From NCBI GenBank assembly GCA_016182795.1, contig JACPFW010000015.1, forward strand, positions 278,635 to 342,634: DNA of 64,000 bases, given 5' to 3'. Shown in pieces: positions 53,125-62,271 of the stretch (positions within the stretch are counted from its first letter, which is position 1; each line of letters opens with the position of its first letter). Origin of the DNA: Gemmatimonadota bacterium. GTDB taxonomy: Bacteria; Gemmatimonadota; Gemmatimonadetes; Gemmatimonadales; Gemmatimonadaceae. A model generated the notes under the pieces. The model was not told where the DNA came from, did no database searches, and was given only the letters and a program-made list of their open reading frames with translations. A program made the translations under genes and the position numbers.

Positions 53125-54063
53125 GTGCACGAATCTCCCGCCCGCCCCGACGATCTGCTCCCGATGCGCCTCGTGTCGGAGCGCACCGGCCTGTCGCCGG
53201 ACGTCCTGCGCGCCTGGGAGCGTCGGTACGGTGTGGTGGCACCCGGCCGGTCGCCCGGAGGGCAGCGCTGGTACACCGCGTCGGACGTCGCCCGCCTCCG
53301 ACTACTGGCCCGCGCCGTCGAGGCCGGACGCAACATCGCATCCGTGGCCCACCTCGCCGATGATGCGCTGACCCAGCTCGTGCGCGGCGAAGAGGCGGCG
53401 GCGCTAGCACGGCAGACCCCGCACGCCTTTGCCGCTCAGCCTTACCTCGCCGATGCCTTGGCCGCCGTCGAGTCGCTCGACGGCACGGCGCTCGAGACGA
53501 CGCTGCGGACAGCCACGCTGCGGTTGTCGACGGATGAACTGCTCGACGGCGTCATTGCGCCGCTTGTGCGAAGCACCGGCGATCGCTGGCACGACGGCAC
53601 ACTGTCACCTGCCCACGAGCATCTCGCCACAGCGGCCGTGCGCCGCCTGCTCGGCTGGCTGACCGACCAGTACGCCCCCGCCCCCGGCGCGCCCGCTCTG
53701 CTGGTGACCACGCCGGCCGGCCAGTGGCATGAGTTGGGCGCTGCGCTGGTGGCGGCCACCGCCGCCGCCGCCGGTTGGCAGGTGGTGTACCTTGGCCCGA
53801 ATCTCCCGGCCTCGGACATCGCCGATGCGGCGGCCGTACGACGCGTTCGCGCGGTGGCCCTCAGCGTGGTCTTCCCCGAGGACGATCCGCTGATGGACGG
53901 CGAATTGAAGGCGCTGCGCGCCGCGCTCCCCGCTGAAGTGCGCGTGGTGGTTGGCGGGCGGGCGGTGCCCGCGTATCAGCCGAGCCTCGATGCAATCGGA
54001 GCGACGGCGGTCCATGACCTGCCGTCGCTCCGAATCTGGCTCGTGGAGCTGGCCACGAGCTAG
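53125..54063 (+). CDS. MerR-type regulator with cobalamin-binding domain (CarH/LitR-like)
   Basis: A protein of 312 residues if started at GTG 53125. The open frame reaches back to GTG 53050, but that overlaps the promoter-like TATTCC; ATG 53164 is another choice. A MerR helix-turn-helix (MRLVSERTGLSPDVLRAWER) is followed by a helical cap with the Wx9EH motif of CarH photoreceptors (W155, E165, H166). Next is a B12-binding Rossmann domain with the lower cobalt ligand His202 in QWHELG, and GWQVVYLGPNLPASDI. CarH/LitR proteins bind adenosylcobalamin and release DNA in light. The likely function is a light-dependent repressor, autoregulated and controlling the SRPBCC gene. Confidence 0.87.
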   Translation: MHESPARPDDLLPMRLVSERTGLSPDVLRAWERRYGVVAPGRSPGGQRWYTASDVARLRLLARAVEAGRNIASVAHLADDALTQLVRGEEAAALARQTPHAFAAQPYLADALAAVESLDGTALETTLRTATLRLSTDELLDGVIAPLVRSTGDRWHDGTLSPAHEHLATAAVRRLLGWLTDQYAPAPGAPALLVTTPAGQWHELGAALVAATAAAAGWQVVYLGPNLPASDIADAAAVRRVRAVALSVVFPEDDPLMDGELKALRAALPAEVRVVVGGRAVPAYQPSLDAIGATAVHDLPSLRIWLVELATS

Positions 54064-54079
54064 TCGTTCGTACCGCGCG

Positions 54080-55342
54080 CTACATCTTGGGGCCGCGGTC
54101 CAGCTCGTCAATGGTCTTGGTGCTCGGCTTCCGCGTCTTCTGCAGGCGCGCCGCCACTTTCTCGTTTTCGGCCAGCACGCGCAGAATGTTGCCGCTCGCG
54201 ACCTTGCGCAGTTCGTCGTCGGTCCAGCCGCGGCGCGCCAACTCGGCGAGCAGGGCCGGATACGTCGAAACATCTTCGAGCCCGGCAATGTGCTCGCCGC
54301 CCACGCCATCGAAGTCGCCGCCGATCCCCACGTGGTCGGCGCCCATGATCTTCTTGTAGTGGTCAAAGTGGTCGGCGACGTCGGAGAGCGTGACGACCGG
54401 CTCGGGATTCGCCGCCAGCCACTCGGTCATCGCCGCGCGCACGCGCGCCGTGTCGCCGCCGAAGCTCGCGGTCAGCTCGCGTCGCCGCACGTCGCGGGCC
54501 GTGCGCCAGTTGAGGTGCTTCTGCGACACGAACTCGCGGACGAACGTGACCATCACCACGCCGCCGTTCTTCTTGACGCGCACGAGGATCGAGTCGGGCA
54601 CATCGCGCGGATGGTCGGCGAGCGCGCGCGCCGAGGAGTGTGAGAACATCACGGGCGATTCCGTGACGTTGAGCGCGTCGCTCATCACCGCCGGCGAGAC
54701 GTGCGACAGGTCGACGATCATCCCCATCCGGTTCATCTCGCGCACCACTTCCTTGCCGAACGGCGTCAGCCCGCCATGCGTCGGCTTGTCGAGCGCCGCG
54801 TCGGCCCAGTCGAGCGTGACGTTGTGGGTGAGCGTCATGTAGCGCGCGCCCAGCTCATAGTAGATGCGCAACGCCCCGAGCGAGTTTTCGATGGCGTGTC
54901 CGCCTTCCATGCCGAGGAACGACGGAAACTTGCCGGCGGCAAACGCGCGCTTGGCGTCGGCAGCCGTCTTGGCGAAGACCATCTCCTTGTCGTACTTGGC
55001 GATCATGCGGCGCGCGATGTCGAACTGCTCGAGCTGGATGCGCGCGTATCCCGAGTCCTTCACCTCGCCCGGGATGTAGATCGACCAAAACTGCCCGCCA
55101 ACACCGCCGGCCTTGAGGCGCGGCAGATCCGTGTCCTGCTTCTTGAGATTGGTGCGCAGATCAAAGTGATCCACGTCGCGCGGCATCTCGGCGTTCTCGC
55201 GAATCTCCCACGGCACGTCGTTGTGGCCGTCGATGATCGGCGTCGTGGCGAGGAGCTTCTTCACCCGCGCCAGGTAGGGATCAGGCGTCTGGGCCGGCGC
55301 GGCAGTGGCGACGAGCAGAAGGAAGGCAGCGAGACGGCGCAT
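54080..55342 (-). CDS. Secreted M19-family membrane dipeptidase
   Basis: A protein of 420 residues from ATG 55342. Signal peptide MRRLAAFLLLVATAAPAQ, zinc ligands in IIDGHNDVPWEIRE, FLGMEGGHAIENSLGALR, YMTLTHNVTLDWADAA, VDLSHVSPAVMSDAL and MFSHSSARAL, and DHVGIGGDFDGVGG near the end. M19 (renal dipeptidase) enzymes cleave dipeptides, often with a C-terminal D-residue. It neighbours an N-acyl-D-amino acid deacylase, suggesting D-amino-acid or peptidoglycan fragment use. A dispersed repeat (55352-55386) starts ten bases upstream of its ATG. Confidence 0.9.
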   Translation of the reverse strand: MRRLAAFLLLVATAAPAQTPDPYLARVKKLLATTPIIDGHNDVPWEIRENAEMPRDVDHFDLRTNLKKQDTDLPRLKAGGVGGQFWSIYIPGEVKDSGYARIQLEQFDIARRMIAKYDKEMVFAKTAADAKRAFAAGKFPSFLGMEGGHAIENSLGALRIYYELGARYMTLTHNVTLDWADAALDKPTHGGLTPFGKEVVREMNRMGMIVDLSHVSPAVMSDALNVTESPVMFSHSSARALADHPRDVPDSILVRVKKNGGVVMVTFVREFVSQKHLNWRTARDVRRRELTASFGGDTARVRAAMTEWLAANPEPVVTLSDVADHFDHYKKIMGADHVGIGGDFDGVGGEHIAGLEDVSTYPALLAELARRGWTDDELRKVASGNILRVLAENEKVAARLQKTRKPSTKTIDELDRGPKM

Positions 55343-55351
55343 AGAACCACC

Positions 55352-55507
55352 CAGGTGCAGGGGAAGGGGCAGGGTGTGGTGCAGGGTGCAGAGGCAGAGT
55401 GTGGTGCGGAGTGCAGGGGAGAATGTATGGCCGTGCAGGCTAGGCACCAGCTCCGCGCGTCTTACATCCACCCCCCACCCTGCACCACACTCTGCCTCTG
55501 CACCCTG
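55352..55507. repeat. Dispersed repeat plus perfect 26-bp inverted repeat
   Basis: 55352-55386 is the opposite-orientation copy of 17821-17855 (34 of 35). The inverted repeat has arms 55382-55407 and 55482-55507, perfect over 26 bp, with a 74-base loop. The right arm ends three bases before the stop of the DUF2892 gene. The sequence is made of GGTGCAGGG/GAGGCAGAGTGT-type units. Confidence 0.88.
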
Positions 55508-55510
55508 TAC

Positions 55511-55708
55511 CTACGAGGTCTTCTTCACCCCGCACGTATTGATCCCAAACACCGAGTACAGCGGGCAAATGCCCATGGCGCCCGTGAGAATCGGCAGCAC
55601 CCCGATCCACGCCCACATCCAGCCCTTCGTCAGCGCAAGTGCCACCAGCACGACGCCAACCAGCACGCGCACCACCCGATCGGCGGACCCTTCATTGACC
55701 TTGAACAT
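55511..55708 (-). CDS. DUF2892 inner membrane protein
   Basis: A protein of 65 residues: VNEGSADRVVRVLVGVVLVA, then a second helix AWIGVLPILTGAMGICPLYS and a tail GINTCGVKKTS with two cysteines. This is the YgaP-like DUF2892 pattern (NxGxxDRxxR, two helices, CPLYxxxGxxTC). Function unknown, sometimes linked to sulfur transfer. Lies 34 bases after the deacylase gene on the same strand. Confidence 0.85.
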   Translation of the reverse strand: MFKVNEGSADRVVRVLVGVVLVALALTKGWMWAWIGVLPILTGAMGICPLYSVFGINTCGVKKTS

Positions 55709-55742
55709 TGCGACCTCGAAGAAAGTAGGAATCGACCGTCTG

Positions 55743-57371
55743 TCAGCTCACCCTCACCGCCCGCCCCGTCCGCGCCCCGCGCTCCCCGTCGAGCAGCGCC
55801 ATGGCGCCGTTCACGAAGACCGCCTTCACCCCCACCGCGTACTGGAACGGGTTCTCGTACGTCGCCGTGTCCGCCACCGTCGCGGGGTCGAACACCGCCA
55901 CATCGCCCGCCGCGCCAACCTTCAAGACGCCACGGCCGCTGAGGTGCAGCCGCGCCGCCGACAGCGCGCTCATCTTGTGGATCGCCGCCCCGAGCGTCAG
56001 CACCTTCCGCTCGCGCACGTAGCGCGAGAGCACGCGGGCAAACGAACCGGCGCCGCGCGGATGCGGGTGCCCGTTCCGCGCCGGCCCGCTCGTCGCCAGC
56101 GACCCGCCGTCCGAACAGACCATCGCGTGCGGATGCGTAAGGATGCGCTCGAGGTTCTCCTCGCTCATCGCGAAGCCCACCATTCCCACGCTGGCGCGGT
56201 TGGCCTTCAGCAGCGCCACCGCCGTCTCGTACGGCGGCAGTCCGCGCGCCTTGGCCACGTCGTCGAGCCGCAGCCCCTCGGCACTCTTGTCCGCCGGCGC
56301 GCTGACGCTCGCGATCTGCACGTTGTGCCAGCCGCCGAGCAGGGCGGCCTTCTCCTCCGCGTACGCGCGAATGCGGCCGGCCGTCTCCGGCGCGTCGATG
56401 CGCTGCAGGAAGTCCTCCGGCTTGCCGTCGCGCGCCCAGACGGGGAAGACATTCGACAGCCCGGTCTGGTACGCCAGGTAGGGATAACGGTCGAACGCCG
56501 CGTCGATCCCCTCGGCGCGCGCCGCCACCACACGCGCGAAGACCGTGTCGAGCTTCGACCAGTTGCGCGGCCCCTGTGTCTTGAGGTGCGCGATCTGCAG
56601 CGGGCAGCGCGCGCCCCGCGCCACCGCAATACTCTCGTCGATTGATTCCAGCAGCGCGTCGTCCTCGTTGCGCATATGCGTGCTGTACGGCAGACGGCGC
56701 CGCGCAAGCGGCTTGCTCAGCTCGATCAGCTCGCTGAGCGGCGCAAACGCGCCGGGCGTGTACTCCAGTCCCGACGACGCGCCGCAGGCGCCGTCCACCA
56801 GGGCCCGCTCAACCAGCGCGACCATCTTCTCCAGCTCGGCGGGCGTCGCCGGCCGGTTCTCGTTGCCCATGACGGCGCCGCGCACCGTGCCCAGCCCAAC
56901 CATTGACGCGACGTTGATGGCCGCTGGCAGCTGGTCGATGGCGTCGAAGAACGCGCGCAGCGAATCGCGGTCGCTGTCCTCGTCCGACGCCGTGCGCGGC
57001 CCGCGCGACGAGCCGTCCTGCCCCACCACCACCGTGGTGACGCCCTGACGGATCATCGACTCGGCGTTCGAATCGGCAAACAACGTGTTATCGCCGTGCG
57101 AATGCACGTCAATGAAGCCGGGTGACACCGCCAGCCCCTTGGCGTCCACCTCGAGCCGCCCGCGCTCGGCGAGCCGGCGGCCGATTGCCGCCACCCGCCC
57201 CGCGTGCAGCGCCACGTCGGCTTCGATGCCGGTGGCGGTGAGCGAGCCGTCAAAGACCGTGCCGCCGCGAATCACCACGTCGACGTCGGCGCCGCGCGGA
57301 CGCAGCACGGGAAGGCAGGCGGACAGCGTGACCGCCGAGGATGTGAGCAGGAAGTCGCGGCGAGAAGACAT
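55743..57371 (-). CDS. N-acyl-D-amino acid deacylase family, Tat-exported
   Basis: A protein of 542 residues from ATG 57371. N-terminus MSSRRDFLLTSSAVTLSACL has both a twin-arginine motif and a lipobox-like LSAC, suggesting a Tat-exported lipoprotein. Amidohydrolase fold: VIRGGTVFDGSLT, PGFIDVHSHGDNTLF (metal HxH), VVGQDGSSRG, GLEYTPGAFAPLSELIEL, STHMRNEDDALLESIDE, QIAHLKTQGPRNW and the late VCSDGGSLATSG. This is the D-aminoacylase/dihydroorotase-like group that releases D-amino acids from N-acyl or peptide forms. It is bracketed by the M19 dipeptidase and by ahcY. Confidence 0.86.
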   Translation of the reverse strand: MSSRRDFLLTSSAVTLSACLPVLRPRGADVDVVIRGGTVFDGSLTATGIEADVALHAGRVAAIGRRLAERGRLEVDAKGLAVSPGFIDVHSHGDNTLFADSNAESMIRQGVTTVVVGQDGSSRGPRTASDEDSDRDSLRAFFDAIDQLPAAINVASMVGLGTVRGAVMGNENRPATPAELEKMVALVERALVDGACGASSGLEYTPGAFAPLSELIELSKPLARRRLPYSTHMRNEDDALLESIDESIAVARGARCPLQIAHLKTQGPRNWSKLDTVFARVVAARAEGIDAAFDRYPYLAYQTGLSNVFPVWARDGKPEDFLQRIDAPETAGRIRAYAEEKAALLGGWHNVQIASVSAPADKSAEGLRLDDVAKARGLPPYETAVALLKANRASVGMVGFAMSEENLERILTHPHAMVCSDGGSLATSGPARNGHPHPRGAGSFARVLSRYVRERKVLTLGAAIHKMSALSAARLHLSGRGVLKVGAAGDVAVFDPATVADTATYENPFQYAVGVKAVFVNGAMALLDGERGARTGRAVRVS

Positions 57372-57398
57372 AGGGACAGAGAGAAAGCAGAGAGAAAG

Positions 57399-57538
57399 CA
57401 GAGAAGAAGCAGAGAGAAAGCAGATGACCCGCAGTTCGAATATGGATTCGCCCAAGGCGTGTGGATAGAGACACACCCCAGACGCACAGAGGGCGCAGCT
57501 TCCGCCGCGCCCTCTGCTTTTTCTCTGCTTCTTCTCTG
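57399..57538. repeat. Inverted repeat, AGAGAAGAAGCAG family
   Basis: Arms 57399-57424 and 57513-57538 pair at 25 of 26 positions. The left side extends with AGAGAAAGCAG units to about 57376, and the right side runs into the ahcY stop at 57547. Inside is a perfect 10-bp hairpin (57487-57496 with 57507-57516) followed on the plus strand by CTTTTTC. Confidence 0.85.
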
Positions 57539-57546
57539 TTGTCTCT

Positions 57547-59040
<1,494 letters not shown>

Positions 59041-59045
59041 GGGGC

Positions 59046-59088
59046 AGATGGTAGGAGGTAGATGGTAGGTGGTAGATGGCGGATGGTA
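59046..59088 (-). repeat. Intergenic repeat, CCATCCGCCATCTACC family
   Basis: Fills the gap between the ArsR-methyltransferase stop and the ahcY start. On the minus strand CTACCATCCGCCATCTACCA agrees at 18 of 20 positions with units at 19131-19150. Confidence 0.65.
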
Positions 59089-59089
59089 G

Positions 59090-60064
59090 TTACGACAACT
59101 TCTTCCGCGGCGTACGGGCCGCCGTCGAGAGCACCGCGGCAAAGAGCGACGGGCCCTTGGCGCCGGGGAGCGCGGGGAGGGCGTGAACGCGCGTGCCGGC
59201 AAAGCCGGCGGCGCGGCCCCACCGCTCGAGGAGCGCGGCATCGAAGCCCAGCCACAGATGCCCCATCGCCTGGCGATACTCCTCGTGCTCGTGCGGCAGC
59301 ATATCGACGACGAGCAGTCGGCCGCCGGCGCGCAGGACGCGCCGCGCCTCGGCGAACGCCCGCTGCGGATCCGCGACATACGGCAGGACGAGCGAGAGCA
59401 CCGCGACATCGACGCTGCGCGCGTCGAGCGGCAGCGCTTCCAGCGTGCCGTGCCGCACCTCGGCGCTCGCCACGCCGTGCAGGCGGGTGCGCGCGGCGCG
59501 CAGCATCGCGGCCGACTCATCGACGGCGACGACGCGACGCACAAACGGCGCCACCGCTTCGGCGAGCTGGCCCGTCCCGCAGCCGAGGTCGGCCACGGTC
59601 CACTTGGGGTCGAGCAGGCCGAGCAAGGCGTGCAGCTCGGGGCGCGCGCCGAACAGTTCGCCGCGCAGCTTGTCCCACTGCCCGGCCGCCGATGCGAAGA
59701 ACTCCTGCGACTTCGCGTGGCGGCCGGCGAGCACTTCGTGCACCCGCGCGAGGTCGCGCTGCGACGCCGGATGGCGCACGACTTCCTCGCGCACCGACTG
59801 CCAGAGGCGGCGCGCGCCGGCGTCGAGGTCGCGGCTGGCCATGCGATACCGATTGCTCGGTCCCGACTCGCGCGACGACACCCACCCCGCGTCGGCCAGC
59901 GCGCGCAGGTGGCGGCTGACGTTGGACTGCGCCAACTGCATGACGTCCTGCAGCTCGCCCACGGTCAGCTCGTGCCGTTCGAGGCAGGCAAGCATCCGCG
60001 CGCGCGTGGCGTCCGACAGGGCGGCGAGGCGGTCAAAGACCGCAGGGGTGGCCGGAGTATTCAT
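59090..60064 (-). CDS. ArsR-family regulator fused to SAM methyltransferase
   Basis: A protein of 324 residues from ATG 60064. Residues 1-95 are an ArsR winged helix: [40 protein letters not shown] and [16 protein letters not shown]. Residues 140-320 are a class I methyltransferase with SAM motif [18 protein letters not shown], acidic [15 protein letters not shown] and [20 protein letters not shown]. It lies directly upstream of ahcY, and its promoter carries a palindrome over the -10 box. The likely role is sensing SAM or SAH to control ahcY, a variant of the SahR theme; methyl transfer itself is not proven. The open frame upstream of the ATG is repeat sequence. Confidence 0.86.
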   Translation of the reverse strand: MNTPATPAVFDRLAALSDATRARMLACLERHELTVGELQDVMQLAQSNVSRHLRALADAGWVSSRESGPSNRYRMASRDLDAGARRLWQSVREEVVRHPASQRDLARVHEVLAGRHAKSQEFFASAAGQWDKLRGELFGARPELHALLGLLDPKWTVADLGCGTGQLAEAVAPFVRRVVAVDESAAMLRAARTRLHGVASAEVRHGTLEALPLDARSVDVAVLSLVLPYVADPQRAFAEARRVLRAGGRLLVVDMLPHEHEEYRQAMGHLWLGFDAALLERWGRAAGFAGTRVHALPALPGAKGPSLFAAVLSTAARTPRKKLS

Positions 60065-60069
60065 TCTTA

Positions 60070-60079
60070 TATCCGGATA
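60070..60079. promoter_or_regulatory. Palindromic operator TATCCGGATA
   Basis: A perfect 10-bp palindrome, extending with partial symmetry to about 60067-60083. It overlaps the -10 box of the ArsR-methyltransferase promoter, where an ArsR-type repressor would block RNA polymerase. Confidence 0.65.
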
Positions 60080-60105
60080 ATAGGATGAAGCACTCGTCAG
60101 GTCAA
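60077..60105 (-). promoter_or_regulatory. Promoter of the ArsR-methyltransferase/ahcY operon
   Basis: TTGACC (60105-60100), spacer 17, TATTAT (60082-60077) on the minus strand. The predicted start is near 60070, six bases before the ATG, so the mRNA is nearly leaderless. Best -35/-10 match noticed in the window. Confidence 0.72.
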
Positions 60106-61004
60106 GGCAACCCACCCTGCCTCTTCCCCTGCACCTGAGATTGCCCCTTCCCCTTCCCCTGTTGTTGGTACACCCGCACAAAGTCGATATCGTGGTACTG
60201 CGGGAACCGTGTCGTCACATCCGGATTCCCCGGCCAGCTCCCGCCCACCGCCGTGTTGAGGATCAGGTAGTGCGGCGTGTGCGGAATGCCGGTCGTCGTC
60301 GCGTGAATCAGGTTGCCGTCGATGTACCAGCGGATGGAATCGGGCGCCCACTCCAGCGCATACAGATGGAAGTCGGCGGTGTAGTCCACCGGACCGCGCC
60401 ACGTCCCCGACGTCGACTTCTTCTCCCCCTTGAACGTCGTGTAGTGCAGCGTGCCGTACAGCACGTTGGGCTCGTGGCCGAGGAACTCCATAATGTCGAT
60501 CTCGCTGTACCACGGCCGTTCCTCGGGGATCAGCCGCTCACGCCCCTCGGCGACCTCGCGCGCCATTAGCGCTTCCATGGCGTAGTTGCGATTCTGCGGG
60601 AAGAGCCAGTGCGCCGGCCACAGCCCCTTGCCCCCGGGGAGCTTGGCGCGGATCTCGAAGCGGCCGTAAACCGGAAAGAACTTCCCGCGGGTATCAAGGC
60701 GGCCGCTGGTGTATTTCATGGAACCGTAGGCGCGCTCCTGGCTGCGGATCCGCAGCAGCCCACGCTCGACATAGACTTCGTCGGGGAGGTAGTACTGCAG
60801 TTCATCGTGCTTGGACTGCTCGCGCAGCAGCACGTTCCAGCGCGTGGTGTCGAGCGACGGGCCGTCGAACTCGTCGTGCCAGATGAGCCGCCAGCCGGCC
60901 GGCGGGGTCGGTGTCGGCGTGCCGCGCGGCTTCGGCGCGGCTTGCGACGGCAGGTGAGTGGCTGCGAACAGCAGCAGCGCGATAGGGGCGATGCGGAACT
61001 TCAT
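60102..61004 (-). CDS. Secreted GH16-family glycosidase
   Basis: A protein of 300 residues from ATG 61004. Signal peptide MKFRIAPIALLLFAATHLPS, then WRLIWHDEFDGPSLDTTRWN, YTSGRLDTRGKFFPVYGRFE, GLWPAHWLFP, the catalytic EIDIME (about residues 167-172) and FHLYALEWAPDSIRWYIDG. GH16 enzymes cut beta-1,3-glucans, agars or carrageenans. The domain ends at DIDFVRVYQQ. The last 20 or so residues (GKGKGQSQVQGKRQGGLP) are encoded by the dispersed repeat at 60106-60165, so the tail is repeat-derived. The promoter of the next operon overlaps its stop codon. Confidence 0.87.
   Translation of the reverse strand: MKFRIAPIALLLFAATHLPSQAAPKPRGTPTPTPPAGWRLIWHDEFDGPSLDTTRWNVLLREQSKHDELQYYLPDEVYVERGLLRIRSQERAYGSMKYTSGRLDTRGKFFPVYGRFEIRAKLPGGKGLWPAHWLFPQNRNYAMEALMAREVAEGRERLIPEERPWYSEIDIMEFLGHEPNVLYGTLHYTTFKGEKKSTSGTWRGPVDYTADFHLYALEWAPDSIRWYIDGNLIHATTTGIPHTPHYLILNTAVGGSWPGNPDVTTRFPQYHDIDFVRVYQQQGKGKGQSQVQGKRQGGLP
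60106..60165 (-). repeat. Dispersed repeat inside the 3' end of the GH16 gene
   Basis: 60113-60137 agrees at 24 of 25 positions with the corresponding part of the copy at 55352-55386. Here the unit is read through as codons and gives a Gly/Gln/Lys tail. Confidence 0.75.
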
Positions 61005-61133
61005 AACGCCGTCCTCTTCAGGTAGTGTTCGGTGGGCGGCCGGAAACCGCCACGCTAAGCTTGGACGTTTCTCGTAGCGACGGCGAGCGCGCGCAGGGCG
61101 CGACTGCCGGTTGTCCTCTGGAGGAGCATCGTC

Positions 61134-61910
61134 GTGACCCCGTGGGTCCAACGCCTGCTGATCGCCAACGTCGCCGTGTTCTTCGTGCAGCTCACCGCGC
61201 CGAACCTGGTGGAGCCGCTCGTCTTCGTGCCGATGCTCGTCTTCACGCATCCGTGGACGATTGTCACCTACATGTTCCTGCACGGCGGGTTCACGCACCT
61301 GCTGTTCAACATGATCGGCCTGTACTTCTTCGGGCCGCGCATCGAGGCCCGGCTTGGCCCGCGCCGGTTCGTGACGCTGTACTTCGTGGCCGGCATCAGC
61401 GGAGCGCTGCTGTCATTCCTGTTCGCACCCTACGCCGGCGTGATTGGCGCGTCGGCGGGCATCTTTGGCATCATGCTCGCCTTCGCGCACTTCTGGCCGC
61501 GCGAGCAGATCTTCATCTGGGGCATCCTGCCGCTCGAAGCGCGCTGGCTGGTGGTCATCACCACCGTGCTCGCGCTGTGGAGCGGCTTCAACGGCTCGCG
61601 CGGCGGGGCCGCCGACTTTGCGCATCTCGGCGGCTATGCCGGCGCGTATCTGTACTTGCGGCTGATTGGCTGGGGCTCGGCGGCGGCGCGCTTCAAGCGC
61701 AAGGCCGAGGGGGGCGGCGTGGTGGGATCGATTGCGCCGGTGACCGGCTGGCAGAAGGTCGACCTTGGCAAGGTGCACGAGGTCAACCGCGATGAGGTGA
61801 ACCGTATTCTCGACAAGGTCAGTGCGCTGGGGATCGGCAGCCTCACGGCGCAGGAACGGACGTTCCTCACGCACTTCGTACCGCCAGACGACCGGCGTCC
61901 CCCTAGCTGA
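61134..61910 (+). CDS. Rhomboid-family intramembrane serine protease
   Basis: A protein of 258 residues with a GTG start behind GGAGGAG. Six membrane helices: WVQRLLIANVAVFFVQLTAP, then PWTIVTYMFLHGGFTHLLFN with the oxyanion His/Asn, VIGASAGIFGIMLAF with the catalytic Ser (about residue 106) and DFAHLGGYAGAYLYL with the catalytic His (about 163). A soluble tail (about 190-258) with helical VNRILDKVSALGIGSLTAQE follows; this short tail domain is common in rhomboids of related phyla. Substrate unknown. Confidence 0.9.
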   Translation: MTPWVQRLLIANVAVFFVQLTAPNLVEPLVFVPMLVFTHPWTIVTYMFLHGGFTHLLFNMIGLYFFGPRIEARLGPRRFVTLYFVAGISGALLSFLFAPYAGVIGASAGIFGIMLAFAHFWPREQIFIWGILPLEARWLVVITTVLALWSGFNGSRGGAADFAHLGGYAGAYLYLRLIGWGSAAARFKRKAEGGGVVGSIAPVTGWQKVDLGKVHEVNRDEVNRILDKVSALGIGSLTAQERTFLTHFVPPDDRRPPS

Positions 61911-61927
61911 CCGGAGCCCTGCCCCCC

Positions 61928-62200
61928 ATGGCTGCTATTGGTCCCTGCATGTTCGTCGCGCCACTCGTCGCCGTGGCGCTCATCATTGCCATCCCGCTGT
62001 GGCCGGTGGCGCTGGTCCTGCTCGCGGTACTCTGGCTGCTGGCGTTGCTTGGAGAGCAGCTCTGCCGCCTGCTGCGCATCCCCGCGCTGCGTGGCGCCGG
62101 CGCGACCACTTGGCGCTGGCTGGTCTGGATGGCCAAGCCGCTGAACTGGTTTGACCCGCCGCGCAAGAAGCCGGTCGACGAGGCACCCAGGGAGCCATAA
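61928..62200 (+). CDS. Small membrane protein
   Basis: A protein of 90 residues. One long hydrophobic region, probably two helices (FVAPLVAVALIIAIPLWPVA and LVLLAVLWLLALLG), then an amphipathic Arg/Trp-rich segment (TTWRWLVWMAKPLNWFDPP) and a charged tail. No family recognised. It follows the rhomboid gene by 17 bases and is probably co-transcribed. Confidence 0.6.
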   Translation: MAAIGPCMFVAPLVAVALIIAIPLWPVALVLLAVLWLLALLGEQLCRLLRIPALRGAGATTWRWLVWMAKPLNWFDPPRKKPVDEAPREP

Positions 62201-62206
62201 CGCACC

Positions 62207-62236
62207 GAGGCGCCCGACGATCTCGCCGGGCGCCTC
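62207..62236. terminator. Terminator between convergent genes
   Basis: Perfect 10-bp stem (62207-62216 with 62227-62236) followed on the plus strand by TGTGTTCCTCTG. It lies between the small membrane protein gene and the convergent cytochrome gene and can serve both. Confidence 0.7.
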
Positions 62237-62271
62237 TGTGTTCCTCTGTACTCTTCGGTGTCACTCTGCGT

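Noticed and set aside
57487..57516. Simple rho-independent terminator of ahcY
   Set aside because: The 10-bp stem is good, but on the ahcY strand it is followed by TGCGTC rather than a T-run; the CTTTTTC run lies on the other strand. I list it as part of the larger inverted repeat instead.
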